Assembly (NCBI RefSeq): GCF_963664735.1 | Contig: NZ_OY761553.1 | Location: 883,303 to 947,302 of the forward strand | DNA length: 64,000 nt | Reading direction: 5' to 3' | Source of the DNA: an uncultured Cohaesibacter sp. | GTDB taxonomy: Bacteria; Pseudomonadota; Alphaproteobacteria; Rhizobiales; Cohaesibacteraceae | Part shown: piece by piece, positions 35,930 to 44,096 of the stretch | How the letters are laid out: each line of letters starts with the position of its first letter | Numbering within the stretch: the first letter of the stretch is position 1 | Translations under genes and position numbers: made by a program | The notes under the pieces: generated by a model | Told to the model about the DNA's origin: nothing | The model's input: only the letters and a program-made list of their open reading frames with translations | The model's database searches: none

Positions 35930-36604
35930 TTAGTGCAACAGGGCTTGTAAAAAGGCCCGTTCATTGTCCGCATTGGCAGGTTCCCCCTGCCCCTTCAGGT
36001 GGAGACGCACGGCACGTTCCGCCTGTGAGTTTGAAAAGCCCAATCCCTTGAGCCAGAGTTCAAACTCGCGCTCTTGCAGCTGGTCCCCAGCCTTGAGCCG
36101 TTCTGTCAATTCGTGGGATTGTTTTAGCGCCTTGACGCTGCTAACGAGCGCGTTCGGGTTGGCTCCAATCGAAACAATCGAGATTTCCCGAAGGTCGAGC
36201 TTTTCCAGCGTCCAGACGCCGGTCTCGGTATCAACGGAATATTCCTTGATGCGATAGCCGATAGAGAGCCCGTCAATATCGCCCTCTTTCAAAAGCTCGT
36301 AGCCTTCGCGCGCGCATTGCACGCCCATATTGAGCTTGCCGCGCACCAACAGTCCCTTGGCGTCTTCCTGCATCTCAAGCCAACGCCCGATTGGCTGGTC
36401 TCTGTTATGTTGCCAGAACATCTTTGGCATGGTCTTATTGGCCGCATGCTCTGCGATGCTTTCTGAATATGCGCCCTCAGCGATGATATCGCCGTAATCG
36501 TCAGGTTTACCGCCGAAGGTGCTGGCATAGCCTTCAAACTCGCCCTTCTCGGAAAGAGCCTTGATATTGAGAATTGGCGCAGTAACCTTTGTATCAATTT
36601 GCAT
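35930..36604 (-). CDS. HK97 family prohead protease
   Basis: 224 residues from ATG 36604, with GGAGGCAGG upstream and a short overlap with the portal end. Catalytic H66 in MFWQHNRDQPIG and S114 in DGLSIGYR, with EISIVSIGANPNA after it, are the herpes/HK97-protease-fold motifs. It cleaves the capsid delta domain during maturation. Confidence 0.94.
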   Translation of the reverse strand: MQIDTKVTAPILNIKALSEKGEFEGYASTFGGKPDDYGDIIAEGAYSESIAEHAANKTMPKMFWQHNRDQPIGRWLEMQEDAKGLLVRGKLNMGVQCAREGYELLKEGDIDGLSIGYRIKEYSVDTETGVWTLEKLDLREISIVSIGANPNALVSSVKALKQSHELTERLKAGDQLQEREFELWLKGLGFSNSQAERAVRLHLKGQGEPANADNERAFLQALLH

Positions 36605-37793
36605 TTCCTGCCTCCGTAATCGGCACATTCTGCATTTGCATGCGCGGCACATCGCCACCCGCCACAGGGGGCAAATTCTCGCGTTGCCTTACTTCGTTGA
36701 TGGTCAACCAGCCGTTGGTTAGCCCTGATTGGTAGAAAGCGGATCGTCCTTGGCTATCGCCGCGCAAAAGCCCCTCAAGATTGAATTCCACATAGAATCC
36801 CGCCGCCCGATCAGCAGGGCTCAAGAGCTGCTTTTTCAAAGCCTGCTCGATGCGCTTCAAACGCCGACGCAAAGTGAACTTGATAAAGCTGAGGGTTTGT
36901 TGCTCAAGGCCGGTGCCGAAAGACGTGTTCTTCTCGGTATGCCCGACCATATGGGGCGGTACGCCAAAGAATCGGCAAATCTCCTCTACCGAGAATTTGC
37001 GGCTTTCGAGCATTTGCGCGTCTTCAGGATTGATCGTAAGCGGCTCCCATTTGGTGCCGCCTTCCAGAATGAGCGGGCGCCCCGAATTGACCGCACCGAG
37101 GAATTTTTCGACGAGCCGTTCTTCAACAATCTTGCGTTGCTCTTCATTGAGGAACTTCTCAAAGGTCAGGGCTCCGCTCGGACGCAAACCATTTTTAAAG
37201 GTCGAGCCCGCCGATTTGTCCACGGCCCGTGCGATCCCGAAGGAATTGCGCGCAAAACGCAGCGTCGAAAAGCCGCCAAGCGCATTGCCGCCAAAGCCTC
37301 GAATATGCAAGACATCAGTCTCAGATGTATCAAAACTGATCCCGTCTTCTGTCCAGCGATAGCGCAAGCTGCCATCTTTGTTTTTTGTGACAAGTATCTC
37401 AGCATAGATCGGCTCAAGCGAAACAATCCGGTTGCCTGTCTTCACCTTGCGGGCATAGGCGTTGCCTTTCAGCTCAAGAGACGCGGCCATGAATTCCCAA
37501 AAATCAACCGCAGTTAGATTGAAGTTCGGACTTTCATGCAGCACCGAATAGAGAGGGTGATTGACCGCTTCAACCCGGCTATCGCCTTTCTTCTGATAGA
37601 TGGATAGCGGCAAGGTGCCGATTGTGCCTGAAAGCAGATTGATACAAGACCAGACAGCAGAAAGCGCCATGGCCGTTTCAAAGGTTACAGCTTCACCGCT
37701 ATCTGAATAAGCCCCATCGGGCACCCAACCGTCAGGCTCCCTGATGGATAGCCGCCTGATAAGGGCTGACTTGGTATGAACGGTAAACTTCAC
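36594..37793 (-). CDS. Phage portal protein, HK97 family
   Basis: 399 residues from a GTG start at 37793, chosen because GGAGG lies 5 nt before it and the resulting N-terminus (KFTVHTKSALIRRLSIREPDGW) is family-like; the ATG at 37898 would add 35 non-conserved residues. Family motifs: AVWSCINLLSGTIGTLPLSIYQ, SLELKGNAYARKV, DVLHIRGFG, SVEEICRFFGVPPHMVGH, TLRRRLKRIEQAL. Dodecameric DNA channel at the head vertex. Confidence 0.94.
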   Translation of the reverse strand: MKFTVHTKSALIRRLSIREPDGWVPDGAYSDSGEAVTFETAMALSAVWSCINLLSGTIGTLPLSIYQKKGDSRVEAVNHPLYSVLHESPNFNLTAVDFWEFMAASLELKGNAYARKVKTGNRIVSLEPIYAEILVTKNKDGSLRYRWTEDGISFDTSETDVLHIRGFGGNALGGFSTLRFARNSFGIARAVDKSAGSTFKNGLRPSGALTFEKFLNEEQRKIVEERLVEKFLGAVNSGRPLILEGGTKWEPLTINPEDAQMLESRKFSVEEICRFFGVPPHMVGHTEKNTSFGTGLEQQTLSFIKFTLRRRLKRIEQALKKQLLSPADRAAGFYVEFNLEGLLRGDSQGRSAFYQSGLTNGWLTINEVRQRENLPPVAGGDVPRMQMQNVPITEAGNAN

Positions 37794-37897
37794 TCTGACC
37801 TCCAATTGATGAACCGAGGCTAACACCGCGCCTGATCTGGTTGATATCTTCTGCACCAAGAGGCACCAGAGGCGACAAAATCCAAGGGTTTCAGCCA

Positions 37898-39610
37898 TTA
37901 CAGGGACGCAAAATATCTATCCATGTCCGCGTCTTCGTTCTGGTCTTCAGCCATGGCTAGCCCCAGAGCCATGATCAGCGCGACCGCCCCGTCTATCTTC
38001 TTTTCGTCCGAAGGTTTGCGCGGGAAAACATTGTCGTTGGCGTCCGGCTTGGCGATGACGTTCGAGATCATCCAGGATAAAACCGGGTTGCCGTCATGGT
38101 GCAAACGCCCTGCCTTAAGCAAGGCTTCAACCCATTTCATTGGTTCTGAAAGATTGGCAACTCGTTGAGGATATTCGACCACTTCGATATTCAATTCATT
38201 CTGGACTTCCAGAACCAACTGAGTAGCGCCCCAAGGGTCATAGCCAATGCGCTCGAACGCAAAGGCGTCGTTATCGTCTTCGATATCATCCTTGATGACG
38301 CTGTAATCGATGATGTTGCCATCGGTTACAGTGAGCGCGCCGGTCTCTGACCATTCCAGATAGTGCTTTTTCTCGGGGTCTTGCGCGGTCTCTTCAGGCA
38401 GATAGAAGCGCGGGGCAATCACATAATAATGATGCTGACCGTTGATCAGCTTGCGCCACAAATCAACCCGCGCGGTAATGTCAAGCTTGCTGGAAAGGTC
38501 GAGCGCACCGAACCGCGCCACCTCATCGCCTTCAGGGATGCAAAGCCCCCTATCGCCCTGCCTGTTCCAGTCTTCCATGTTGAAATAGGCAGTTCTGGCA
38601 GAGATCCAGATATTGAGATGTTTTGTCTTGAAACGCGCCTGATTGCGTGGGGTGCGGATTGCCTTTTGCTGCTCGGAGCGCAAAAACTCATCCCCGACCG
38701 ACACGCCAAAATTCGGGTTTGCCTTGATGAGATTGGACGGGTCCGTCCAATCGTCGCCTTCGTCAATCGTATAGATCAGCCCGAAAAGCTCATCATCATT
38801 GATCACGCCCTCAAGAACGTTTTTAAGCTCGTCAAAGGCTAGATAGCACGGCCCCGCAATATTATCGCCTGCCGTGGTAATCACCAGCATTAAGGGCTGA
38901 TCGCGCGCGCCCATGCCGGTCTTCAGCGTGTCGTAAAGCTTATCGCTCGTATGTTCATGATATTCGTCAACGATGCCGCACGATGGCGACGCACCGTCGC
39001 CCGGATCGCCCACAAGCGGCTCGAACACGCCGCCCATTTTGGTAGTCAGCTTTTGAGCGGCCACCTCGACGCCCAAGGTGCGCCGAAACATGGGCGTGTT
39101 TTTCGCCATCAGGCGCGCCGGTTTAAACACTTCAAAGGCCTGTTTTTGCGTGGTTGCGCCGCTATAAACCTCAGCTCCATATTCACCGTCAGCAGACAGC
39201 ATATAATTCCCGATGCCAGCCGCCAACGCCGACTTGCCGTTCTTTCGCGGCACCATGAGCCGCCCTTCGCGAAAGCGCCGCAAGCCGTCCAGCTTGCGCA
39301 CCCAGCCGAAGAGGGACGCCACAAAAAAGCGTTGCCATGGCTCCAACACAAGCCTTTTGCGCTGTGCCGCCCATCGACCCTTTGTGTGGGGCATGGCCTC
39401 GATAAAGATAAGCACCTTTTCAGATTTGGCAGGGTCGAACCGAAAGCCGAACAGATCCCCCGCCGCTTGCTCCAGGTCGCGCCGGTGCCGCTCGCACGCC
39501 AACCGCACCCAACGACAAGCAGGAATGACCCCACTTAGAATGTCGTCTGCATATTGGAAGGCCGACGCGGTGCGTGGATATAGCTCAGCATCGATCACAA
39601 GCGCGCTCAT
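37898..39610 (-). CDS. Terminase large subunit
   Basis: 570 residues. ATPase domain: adenine-binding region WQRFFVASLFGWVRK, Walker A PRKNGKSA at 121-128, Walker B with catalytic acid CGIVDEYHEH at 211-220, coupling motif VITTAGDN. The C-terminal RNase H-like nuclease begins near ARFGALDLSSKLDITARV with acidic residues. HK97-type (Terminase_1, PF03354). The start overlaps the small subunit stop (ATGA). Confidence 0.95.
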   Translation of the reverse strand: MSALVIDAELYPRTASAFQYADDILSGVIPACRWVRLACERHRRDLEQAAGDLFGFRFDPAKSEKVLIFIEAMPHTKGRWAAQRKRLVLEPWQRFFVASLFGWVRKLDGLRRFREGRLMVPRKNGKSALAAGIGNYMLSADGEYGAEVYSGATTQKQAFEVFKPARLMAKNTPMFRRTLGVEVAAQKLTTKMGGVFEPLVGDPGDGASPSCGIVDEYHEHTSDKLYDTLKTGMGARDQPLMLVITTAGDNIAGPCYLAFDELKNVLEGVINDDELFGLIYTIDEGDDWTDPSNLIKANPNFGVSVGDEFLRSEQQKAIRTPRNQARFKTKHLNIWISARTAYFNMEDWNRQGDRGLCIPEGDEVARFGALDLSSKLDITARVDLWRKLINGQHHYYVIAPRFYLPEETAQDPEKKHYLEWSETGALTVTDGNIIDYSVIKDDIEDDNDAFAFERIGYDPWGATQLVLEVQNELNIEVVEYPQRVANLSEPMKWVEALLKAGRLHHDGNPVLSWMISNVIAKPDANDNVFPRKPSDEKKIDGAVALIMALGLAMAEDQNEDADMDRYFASL

Positions 39611-40074
39611 GCGCCCATCCCTGCAAAGGGATTGTCAGCATCCGGGAATAGATCGCCTTGCCCTTCTGCAAGTCCGCGTTCATCGGTTGGCGATAGGCCA
39701 AGCGCTGCAGTCAGGTTGCGCCATTGCCGCCAAGTCTCGTTGAGCTGCGCCACTTCAGGCCGTGATTTATACTGTTTTCCGTTGCGCCCCTCGACAACGT
39801 AGGTTTCATCCTCATCATGTAGTGTATTGCGCAACTTGCGCATGCGGATCAATGCGCGGCAATATTCCGATACCGTGTCCACATAATAGGGCTTAAGCCT
39901 GCCTTGCTGTGCCAACTGTGGCGCGATCCGGTCCCAAATCTGGGCTTCATATTCGGTCAGGTCGAACGGTTTCAGCGCCGCCGCGTCCCGTTCTGCACGC
40001 TCTTCATGCGTCAACCCGTCTGTTGCCTTCATAGGGACAACATTTTCAAGATCCGGTTTTCTGCCTCTAGCCAT
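39607..40074 (-). CDS. Terminase small subunit, P27 family
   Basis: 155 residues. ARGRKPDLENVVPMKATDGLTH at the start, WDRIAPQLAQQGRLKPYYVDTVSEYCRAL in the core and RSRPEV-type motif (YKSRPEVAQLNETWRQWRNLTAALGLSPTDE) at the end are typical of P27-family proteins (TIGR01558). It recognises phage DNA for packaging. In cos phages of this class the partner HNH gene is usually adjacent; here a cargo gene separates them. Confidence 0.93.
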   Translation of the reverse strand: MARGRKPDLENVVPMKATDGLTHEERAERDAAALKPFDLTEYEAQIWDRIAPQLAQQGRLKPYYVDTVSEYCRALIRMRKLRNTLHDEDETYVVEGRNGKQYKSRPEVAQLNETWRQWRNLTAALGLSPTDERGLAEGQGDLFPDADNPFAGMGA

Positions 40075-40092
40075 ATCAACCCCAAGCGGCCC

Positions 40093-40119
40093 GCCCGGTT
40101 CGGGTGCAAAGAACCGGGC
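40093..40119 (-). terminator. Strong hairpin upstream of the terminase small subunit
   Basis: Perfect 9-bp stem GCCCGGTTC (40093-40101) with GAACCGGGC (40111-40119), 9-nt loop, 20 bp before the small-subunit start on its own strand. There is no clear U-tract on either strand, so it may be a regulatory leader hairpin or part of a cos region rather than a terminator. Confidence 0.45.
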
Positions 40120-40272
40120 AGGCCTTTCCAGTCACAAGAAAGGGCCAGCAGGAAAACCCGCCAGCCCTCACATGATGGAGTTGGATTTCAGTTGGTTGAT
40201 AAGTCGTGGTTTACTCGCATAAGAAACTACTGCTAAATTGTGCCATTAGCCGGTAATAGTGAAAGTTTAGAA

Positions 40273-40674
40273 ATGTCTAAAAATCTTTGGCGAACAGGTT
40301 TTATTGCGCTTGCTAGCGCTGTTGTTGGCAGTTTTGCAACTATTGCAACGGGATATTTTACATATGCCAATCAAGATAGAGAACTTGATATAAAAATGAT
40401 CAATATTGGCCTAGCCATGCTGAGTGGTGAAAACAAGGGCGTTGACTATGAACCGGGACGCAAATTTGCATTGCGCATTTTACAAAAATACACCGGCGTC
40501 GAGATACCGAAAGATGAATTTAATATGTGGGTTGCAAAGGGAGAGATAAGTTCTGAATTTTTACAGAGTCTTGAAGGCTACTATTTGCTTAATCCGAATC
40601 TTTCTAGCTCAATTGGTCCGTCCTCAAAACGACTGATAGAAGAGCTTCAAAAAAGTATTTTAAAAAGTGAATAA
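40273..40674 (+). CDS. Cargo gene 3: small single-span membrane protein
   Basis: 133 residues from ATG 40273 (MSKNLWRTG); an upstream frame from 40240 is open. One N-terminal membrane segment (FIALASAVVGSFATIATGYFTY) followed by DRELDIKMINIGLAMLSGE and ARKFALRILQKYTGV-like helices. Proteins with this plan (membrane helix, then a DxxM...L...YSG/YTGV block) are common but unnamed in phages. It is on the strand opposite to the flanking terminase and HNH genes, so it is an inserted cargo gene. Confidence 0.7.
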   Translation: MSKNLWRTGFIALASAVVGSFATIATGYFTYANQDRELDIKMINIGLAMLSGENKGVDYEPGRKFALRILQKYTGVEIPKDEFNMWVAKGEISSEFLQSLEGYYLLNPNLSSSIGPSSKRLIEELQKSILKSE

Positions 40675-40793
40675 CTAAATAATTTCAATAAGATAATGGG
40701 TTTTTCCTTTTGAATTTCCACCTCGTAAAAGTCTGTCTACCCCGCCGGTCCGCAGGGGGTGGAGTTGGGAAGATTTAACCTCCCCCCTCCCCA

Positions 40794-41180
40794 TCAGAAA
40801 TAGAAATCCGGCTCGGGTTTTGGCCTTGGCAATGGGCTTTGTGTTTCGCCGTTTGCTTCCATGCGCTGCTTGTCTCTGTTGTGGTGCGTCTCACAAAGGC
40901 TTTGCGTGTTTGCATAGCTGAAGAACAATTCCCTATTGCCTTTATGCGGGACGATATGGTCGACCACCGTCGCCGCCGTTGTCCGGCCTTCTGCCAGGCA
41001 CATGACGCAAAGCGGGTCTTCTGCCAGCCGCCGCTTTCGGATTAGCTTCCATGCCGCCAGCTTGTACCAGTTCCGCCAAGGATGACGCTTGCGCCGTTCG
41101 TTGTCATGTTCCCTGTTGCTTGCGGCCCTGTCTGGCTTTGGAGCCCATGGCGCTTTGAACTTGCTTGGTGCCTTTGGCAT
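40794..41180 (-). CDS. HNH endonuclease (packaging-associated)
   Basis: 128 residues. W-x-x-LRxx-like start (WYKLAAWKLIRKRRLAEDPLCVMC), zinc cysteines CVMC and C of SLCETHH, and the catalytic DHIVPHKGN ... NTQSLCETHHNRDK. Family next to terminases in HK97-type cos phages, where HNH, small and large terminase subunits cut cos together. Divergent cargo gene 3 sits between it and the small subunit. Confidence 0.92.
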   Translation of the reverse strand: MPKAPSKFKAPWAPKPDRAASNREHDNERRKRHPWRNWYKLAAWKLIRKRRLAEDPLCVMCLAEGRTTAATVVDHIVPHKGNRELFFSYANTQSLCETHHNRDKQRMEANGETQSPLPRPKPEPDFYF

Positions 41181-41216
41181 GGTGATTTCCTCCCCTTTCC
41201 CCGTTCTGCCGAGCCC

Positions 41217-42032
41217 TTACGATGCTTCCGCACAGTCAGGCGGCCAGAGAGACGGAAACCACCATCCGGTTTTGTATCTCCCCGTTGCAGGGTCTTCGTA
41301 GTTCGTTGTCGGAAACAGGGTGCCACGATGTTTTCGCCACGCTTCCCACTGTGGCGAGAACTGTACCACAAATACCCGTTGATGCTCTAGCGATGCTGGC
41401 GTTCCTTGCTTGGCTTTGGCTCGTGGATTGCGCCCCATAGATCGCGGATTGACGCCCATATCTCGCGCTGTCTTGCCAAAACTGGCAGGCGTCAGCCCCC
41501 AACGCTTCATCGCCTTGGCTCGCTCTTGCGGCTCCATCGCCATCAAGGCGCTGTAGTCAGGCGGTTCCTGGGATTTAGGGTTAGTAATATTATTATTTAT
41601 TATATTATTATTACTTTGTAGGTGCGGATTTCCCGACTCCGGCTTTTCCGGCTCCGGGTTTGCCGTATCCGGCTTTTCCGTATCCGGCATTTCAGGGCGC
41701 GGCTCTTCGGCCAGCTCACCATCACCCGCGACCGGCTGATCATAGACACAGAACTTCGTCTTCTCGAATGACTTGGTTTCTTCGTTGCGCTGTTGTTCTC
41801 TGACGATATAGCCGACTCCTTCCAGCTCTTTGAGGATCTTTAGAAGCTTATCGCGGCCTATACCGAACTGCTTGCGCAACTGCATTTGCGAGACCTTCCA
41901 GTTAGAAGGCTTCGAGATAAGATAAGTCAGCAGGCCCAGCGCTTCGATGCCAAGCCCTGCCTCGAATATCTCGTTGCGCAAAACCGTATAATTGGCCGAA
42001 GGGGTTGACCGGTGAATGAAAATATCTGTCAT
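41217..42032 (-). CDS. Winged-helix phage replication/regulatory protein
   Basis: 271 residues from ATG 42032 with AGGGGGTG upstream. N-terminal ~85 residues form a winged helix (GIEALGLLTYLISKPSNWKVSQMQLRKQFGIGRDKLLKILKELEGVGYI), the layout of phage replication-initiator-like HTH proteins. The middle is a Pro/Glu-rich repeat linker (EKPDTANPEPEKPESGNP) plus an Asn run (NNNIINNNI); the C-terminal part has WxxWRxHRGT and GWWFPSLWPP, typical of the same family. Divergent from hicA. Confidence 0.8.
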   Translation of the reverse strand: MTDIFIHRSTPSANYTVLRNEIFEAGLGIEALGLLTYLISKPSNWKVSQMQLRKQFGIGRDKLLKILKELEGVGYIVREQQRNEETKSFEKTKFCVYDQPVAGDGELAEEPRPEMPDTEKPDTANPEPEKPESGNPHLQSNNNIINNNITNPKSQEPPDYSALMAMEPQERAKAMKRWGLTPASFGKTARDMGVNPRSMGRNPRAKAKQGTPASLEHQRVFVVQFSPQWEAWRKHRGTLFPTTNYEDPATGRYKTGWWFPSLWPPDCAEAS

Positions 42033-42082
42033 GCAACACCCCCTTGCACACTCTTGCGTGCGCATAATAATGCTCTCAAACC

Positions 42083-42116
42083 TTGACAAAGCACCTTCAA
42101 ATACACATTATAATGC
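42083..42116 (+). promoter_or_regulatory. Promoter/operator of the hicA-hicB-hicB operon
   Basis: TTGACA (42083-42088) and TATAAT (42109-42114) are perfect sigma70 boxes with a long 20-bp spacer. The -10 lies inside the palindrome CATTATAATG (42107-42116), a likely binding site for a HicB repressor. Confidence 0.65.
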
Positions 42117-42163
42117 ACACAAGAGAACGCCGAGCCACACTTCAAACCACCATGGGAACCGCG

Positions 42164-42346
42164 ATGGAAACAAACAGCCGAGAGATCATAAAGAGGCTCA
42201 AGGCCGAAGGGTTTGAGGAAATATCGGTGAAGGGCTCGCATCATAAATTGAGGAAGGGAGACAAGGTTGTCATTGTCCCGCACCCCAAGAAAGACCTTCC
42301 CCTTGGTACGGCCCGTAAAATAGCCAAAATGGCAGGATGGATTTAA
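42164..42346 (+). CDS. hicA: HicA toxin (mRNA interferase)
   Basis: 60 residues from ATG 42164; the frame is open upstream but family members start with MxSREIIKxL. SREIIKRLKAEGFEEISVKGSHHKLRKGDKVVIVPHPKKDLPLGTARKIAK holds the catalytic His of GSHHKL in the dsRBD-like fold. It cleaves mRNA when free. Followed by two HicB-like genes. It shows no sign of decay. Confidence 0.93.
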   Translation: METNSREIIKRLKAEGFEEISVKGSHHKLRKGDKVVIVPHPKKDLPLGTARKIAKMAGWI

Positions 42347-42385
42347 ACCCATCCTCACCAAACCGCAGCATGAGAGAGACCCGTC

Positions 42386-42784
42386 ATGATCCACTACATC
42401 GCAGTGATCGAGAAAGACCCTGATAGCGCCTATGGAGTGAGCTTTCCGCAGTTGGAAGGCGTCTTCTCCGCAGGTGACAGCTTTGATGAAGCCACGCGCA
42501 ACGCCAGCGAGGCCTTGCAGCTCTTCTTTGAAGACAATCCCGCCGAGCGTCCGGCCCCTTGGTCTATGGAACAAGTGCGTGCGCTGGAAGATGTTCAAGC
42601 CGATCTGGCCACAGGTGCCACCTTGGTCGCCATTCCTTACATCGAGCTGACCGGACGCACCGTCCGCGCCAATCTCACATTCGATGCTGGCTTGTTGACC
42701 GCCATTGATGAAGAGGCCAAGGCTAGAGGCATTTCCCGCTCTGCTTTTGTTGCCAGCGCCAGCCAAGCCATGCTCAACGCTTGA
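42386..42784 (+). CDS. hicB: HicB antitoxin, first copy
   Basis: 132 residues. The N-terminal HicB domain (HYIAVIEKDPDSAYGVSFPQLEGVFSAGDSFDEATRNASEAL) mimics and blocks HicA; the C-terminal ribbon-helix-helix (VRANLTFDAGLLTAIDEEAKARGISRSAFVASASQAML) binds the operator. Compared with the second copy, GV-F replaces the usual P/GC(V/F) (EGVFSAGDS against PGCVTAGDT). 39 bp after hicA. Confidence 0.92.
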   Translation: MIHYIAVIEKDPDSAYGVSFPQLEGVFSAGDSFDEATRNASEALQLFFEDNPAERPAPWSMEQVRALEDVQADLATGATLVAIPYIELTGRTVRANLTFDAGLLTAIDEEAKARGISRSAFVASASQAMLNA

Positions 42785-42805
42785 ATACTCATAGGAGAAA
42801 CAGTG

Positions 42806-43204
42806 ATGCGCTATCTCGCATTCATTCATGAAGAAAATGGCGCTTATGGCGTCAGCTTCCCGGACTTCCCCGGATGCGTTACCGCAGGCGATACCGAGCA
42901 AGAAGCCTTGACCAATGCCATTGAGGCCCTTGGCGGGCATGTTGCCACCATGGAAGATGTAGGCGAACCGATTCCAGCTCCAGGCACCTACAAAACAGCT
43001 TTGCGCCCTGTTGATCTGGAAGAGTTGAAAGAAGGGGCAACGCTCGCCACCGTGCCGCTTATTGTCGACCGTGGACAGACAAAGCGTGTCAATGTTACCT
43101 TTGACCCCGGCTTGCTTGATGCGATTGATGATGAGGCCAAGCGGCTCAATATGACGCGCTCCAGCTTCCTTGCAAGCGCCGCCCGTAACATGATGGCCGG
43201 TTGA
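42806..43204 (+). CDS. HicB antitoxin, second tandem copy
   Basis: 132 residues from ATG 42806 with GGAGAAA upstream. Same plan as its neighbour: HicB domain (RYLAFIHEENGAYGVSFPDFPGCVTAGDTEQEALTNAIEAL) and ribbon-helix-helix (VNVTFDPGLLDAIDDEAKRLNMTRSSFLASAARNMM). Clearly homologous to the first copy over full length but diverged. It has no toxin of its own in the operon; a shared intrinsic terminator follows. Confidence 0.9.
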   Translation: MRYLAFIHEENGAYGVSFPDFPGCVTAGDTEQEALTNAIEALGGHVATMEDVGEPIPAPGTYKTALRPVDLEELKEGATLATVPLIVDRGQTKRVNVTFDPGLLDAIDDEAKRLNMTRSSFLASAARNMMAG

Positions 43205-43231
43205 TCCGTCCGCCCTTTTCTCTCTTGTGAG

Positions 43232-43268
43232 AAGGCCTGCCGCAATGCCAAGCGCGCAGGCCTTTTTC
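43232..43268 (+). terminator. Intrinsic terminator of the hicABB operon
   Basis: Stem AAGGCCTGC (43232-43240) with GCAGGCCTT (43256-43264) and TTTTTC after it, 28 bp past the last stop. Confidence 0.85.
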
Positions 43269-43269
43269 T

Positions 43270-43506
43270 TTACCTGCAGTCCAAGCATTGCAGCTCCCCT
43301 TTCCTGAAGGTGTGAACCTCAGTGAAAAGCGCTACGGCCTTGTCACCAAACAGGCGAACCGTGCCCAAATGCGCAGAAAAGGCGCATCCAAGGTCAACCA
43401 GCGTTGGCGCTTCAAGCACCTCTTGGCAGGCGTCCATAAACGCCGCCTCGGTAACAACACCGATTTTATTAGCCCGCTGCACAAGCCCCGCGTTGTAACT
43501 CTTCAT
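43270..43506 (-). CDS. Small phage protein of unknown function
   Basis: 78 residues; the ATG overlaps the stop of the next gene upstream (ATGA at 43506-43503), which argues that both are translated. Mostly helical (VVTEAAFMDACQEVLEAPTLVDLGCAFSAHL). Family not recognised. It ends against the hicABB terminator. Confidence 0.65.
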   Translation of the reverse strand: MKSYNAGLVQRANKIGVVTEAAFMDACQEVLEAPTLVDLGCAFSAHLGTVRLFGDKAVALFTEVHTFRKGELQCLDCR

Positions 43507-43769
43507 GCCGAAGCCCTCGCAGTTCTTTGCTCTCTCAAAGCTCTATGCGCATCAGAAGCGGCTTGTTCGGTTTTGGCTTGGTGTTCGCTGAGGAGATAGA
43601 GCAGACCGTGCAGCATTTGGCCTTGGTGGCTCGTACAAAGCGTTTCATTGGCAACGAACAGCATCGCATCAATCAGCGTGCGTTCTGTCTCTAGCGCAAG
43701 GTCTATCTGGTCTAGGGAATGAGACAGAGCGCAAGCGCGCCTCTGCCTTGAGGAATGGCAAGTCATCAT
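43503..43769 (-). CDS. Small phage early protein of unknown function
   Basis: 88 residues from the first of two adjacent ATGs (43769/43766) with AGGGG 5 nt upstream. Helical core LDQIDLALETERTLIDAMLFVANETLCTSHQGQMLHGLLYLLSEHQAKTEQAASDAHRAL. The frame stays open far upstream through unrelated genes, which is judged accidental, except that the adjacent ~70 codons may encode an Ash/Icd-like leader (see 43811-44026). Unknown role. Confidence 0.65.
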   Translation of the reverse strand: MMTCHSSRQRRACALSHSLDQIDLALETERTLIDAMLFVANETLCTSHQGQMLHGLLYLLSEHQAKTEQAASDAHRALREQRTARASA

Positions 43770-43810
43770 AATGCCCCTGTCGTGGCGTTGATACGCCGCT
43801 CTCAGAGAGC

Positions 43811-44026
43811 TTCTGACGACCCACTGGTGAGCGGGAGGTTCAGAACCTGTCAACAGCCAGGCGGGCTTATTCCCCTTTCGGGTCTTGTATTCACCGCCCT
43901 CCCGCCCATAGGCGAGTACACACGCAATCCGGCTATTTTCCGGATTCCGGGCACAAAAATACCGCATGCTGACGGGTGCGGTATCCGCTGCTGAAAGAGG
44001 TTCTGACGCCTCACCCGGAATCATGC
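43811..44026 (-). ncRNA. Candidate c4-type antisense RNA / Ash-Icd-like leader
   Basis: On the minus strand GGTGAG-GCG-TCAGAACC (44015-43999) is matched by GGTTCTGA (43847-43840) and CTCACC (43831-43826): the same two blocks in antisense, as in the a/b and a'/b' segments of phage c4 RNAs. A further copy of GTCAGAA(C/G)CTC lies at about 43811. A separate hairpin TACCGCA/TGCGGTA is at 43960-43983. The frame through it encodes a phage Ash/Icd-like peptide (GREGGEYKTRKG, PPAHQWVVRSS). Boundaries are approximate; family assignment rests on pattern memory. Confidence 0.4.
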
Positions 44027-44096
44027 GCTGTTTTGGTAGGATTGTCAAATTCAACCAAGAGGGGTAACAAGGAATAGAATTCAACAGGAACCCGAC

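Noticed and set aside
40681..40793. C-rich stretch (ACCTCCCCCCTCCCC) considered as a third cuckoo-type loop or cos site
   Set aside because: No hairpin frames the C-rich part and the exact CCTCCTCCC word is absent; there is no evidence for a staggered cut site from sequence alone.
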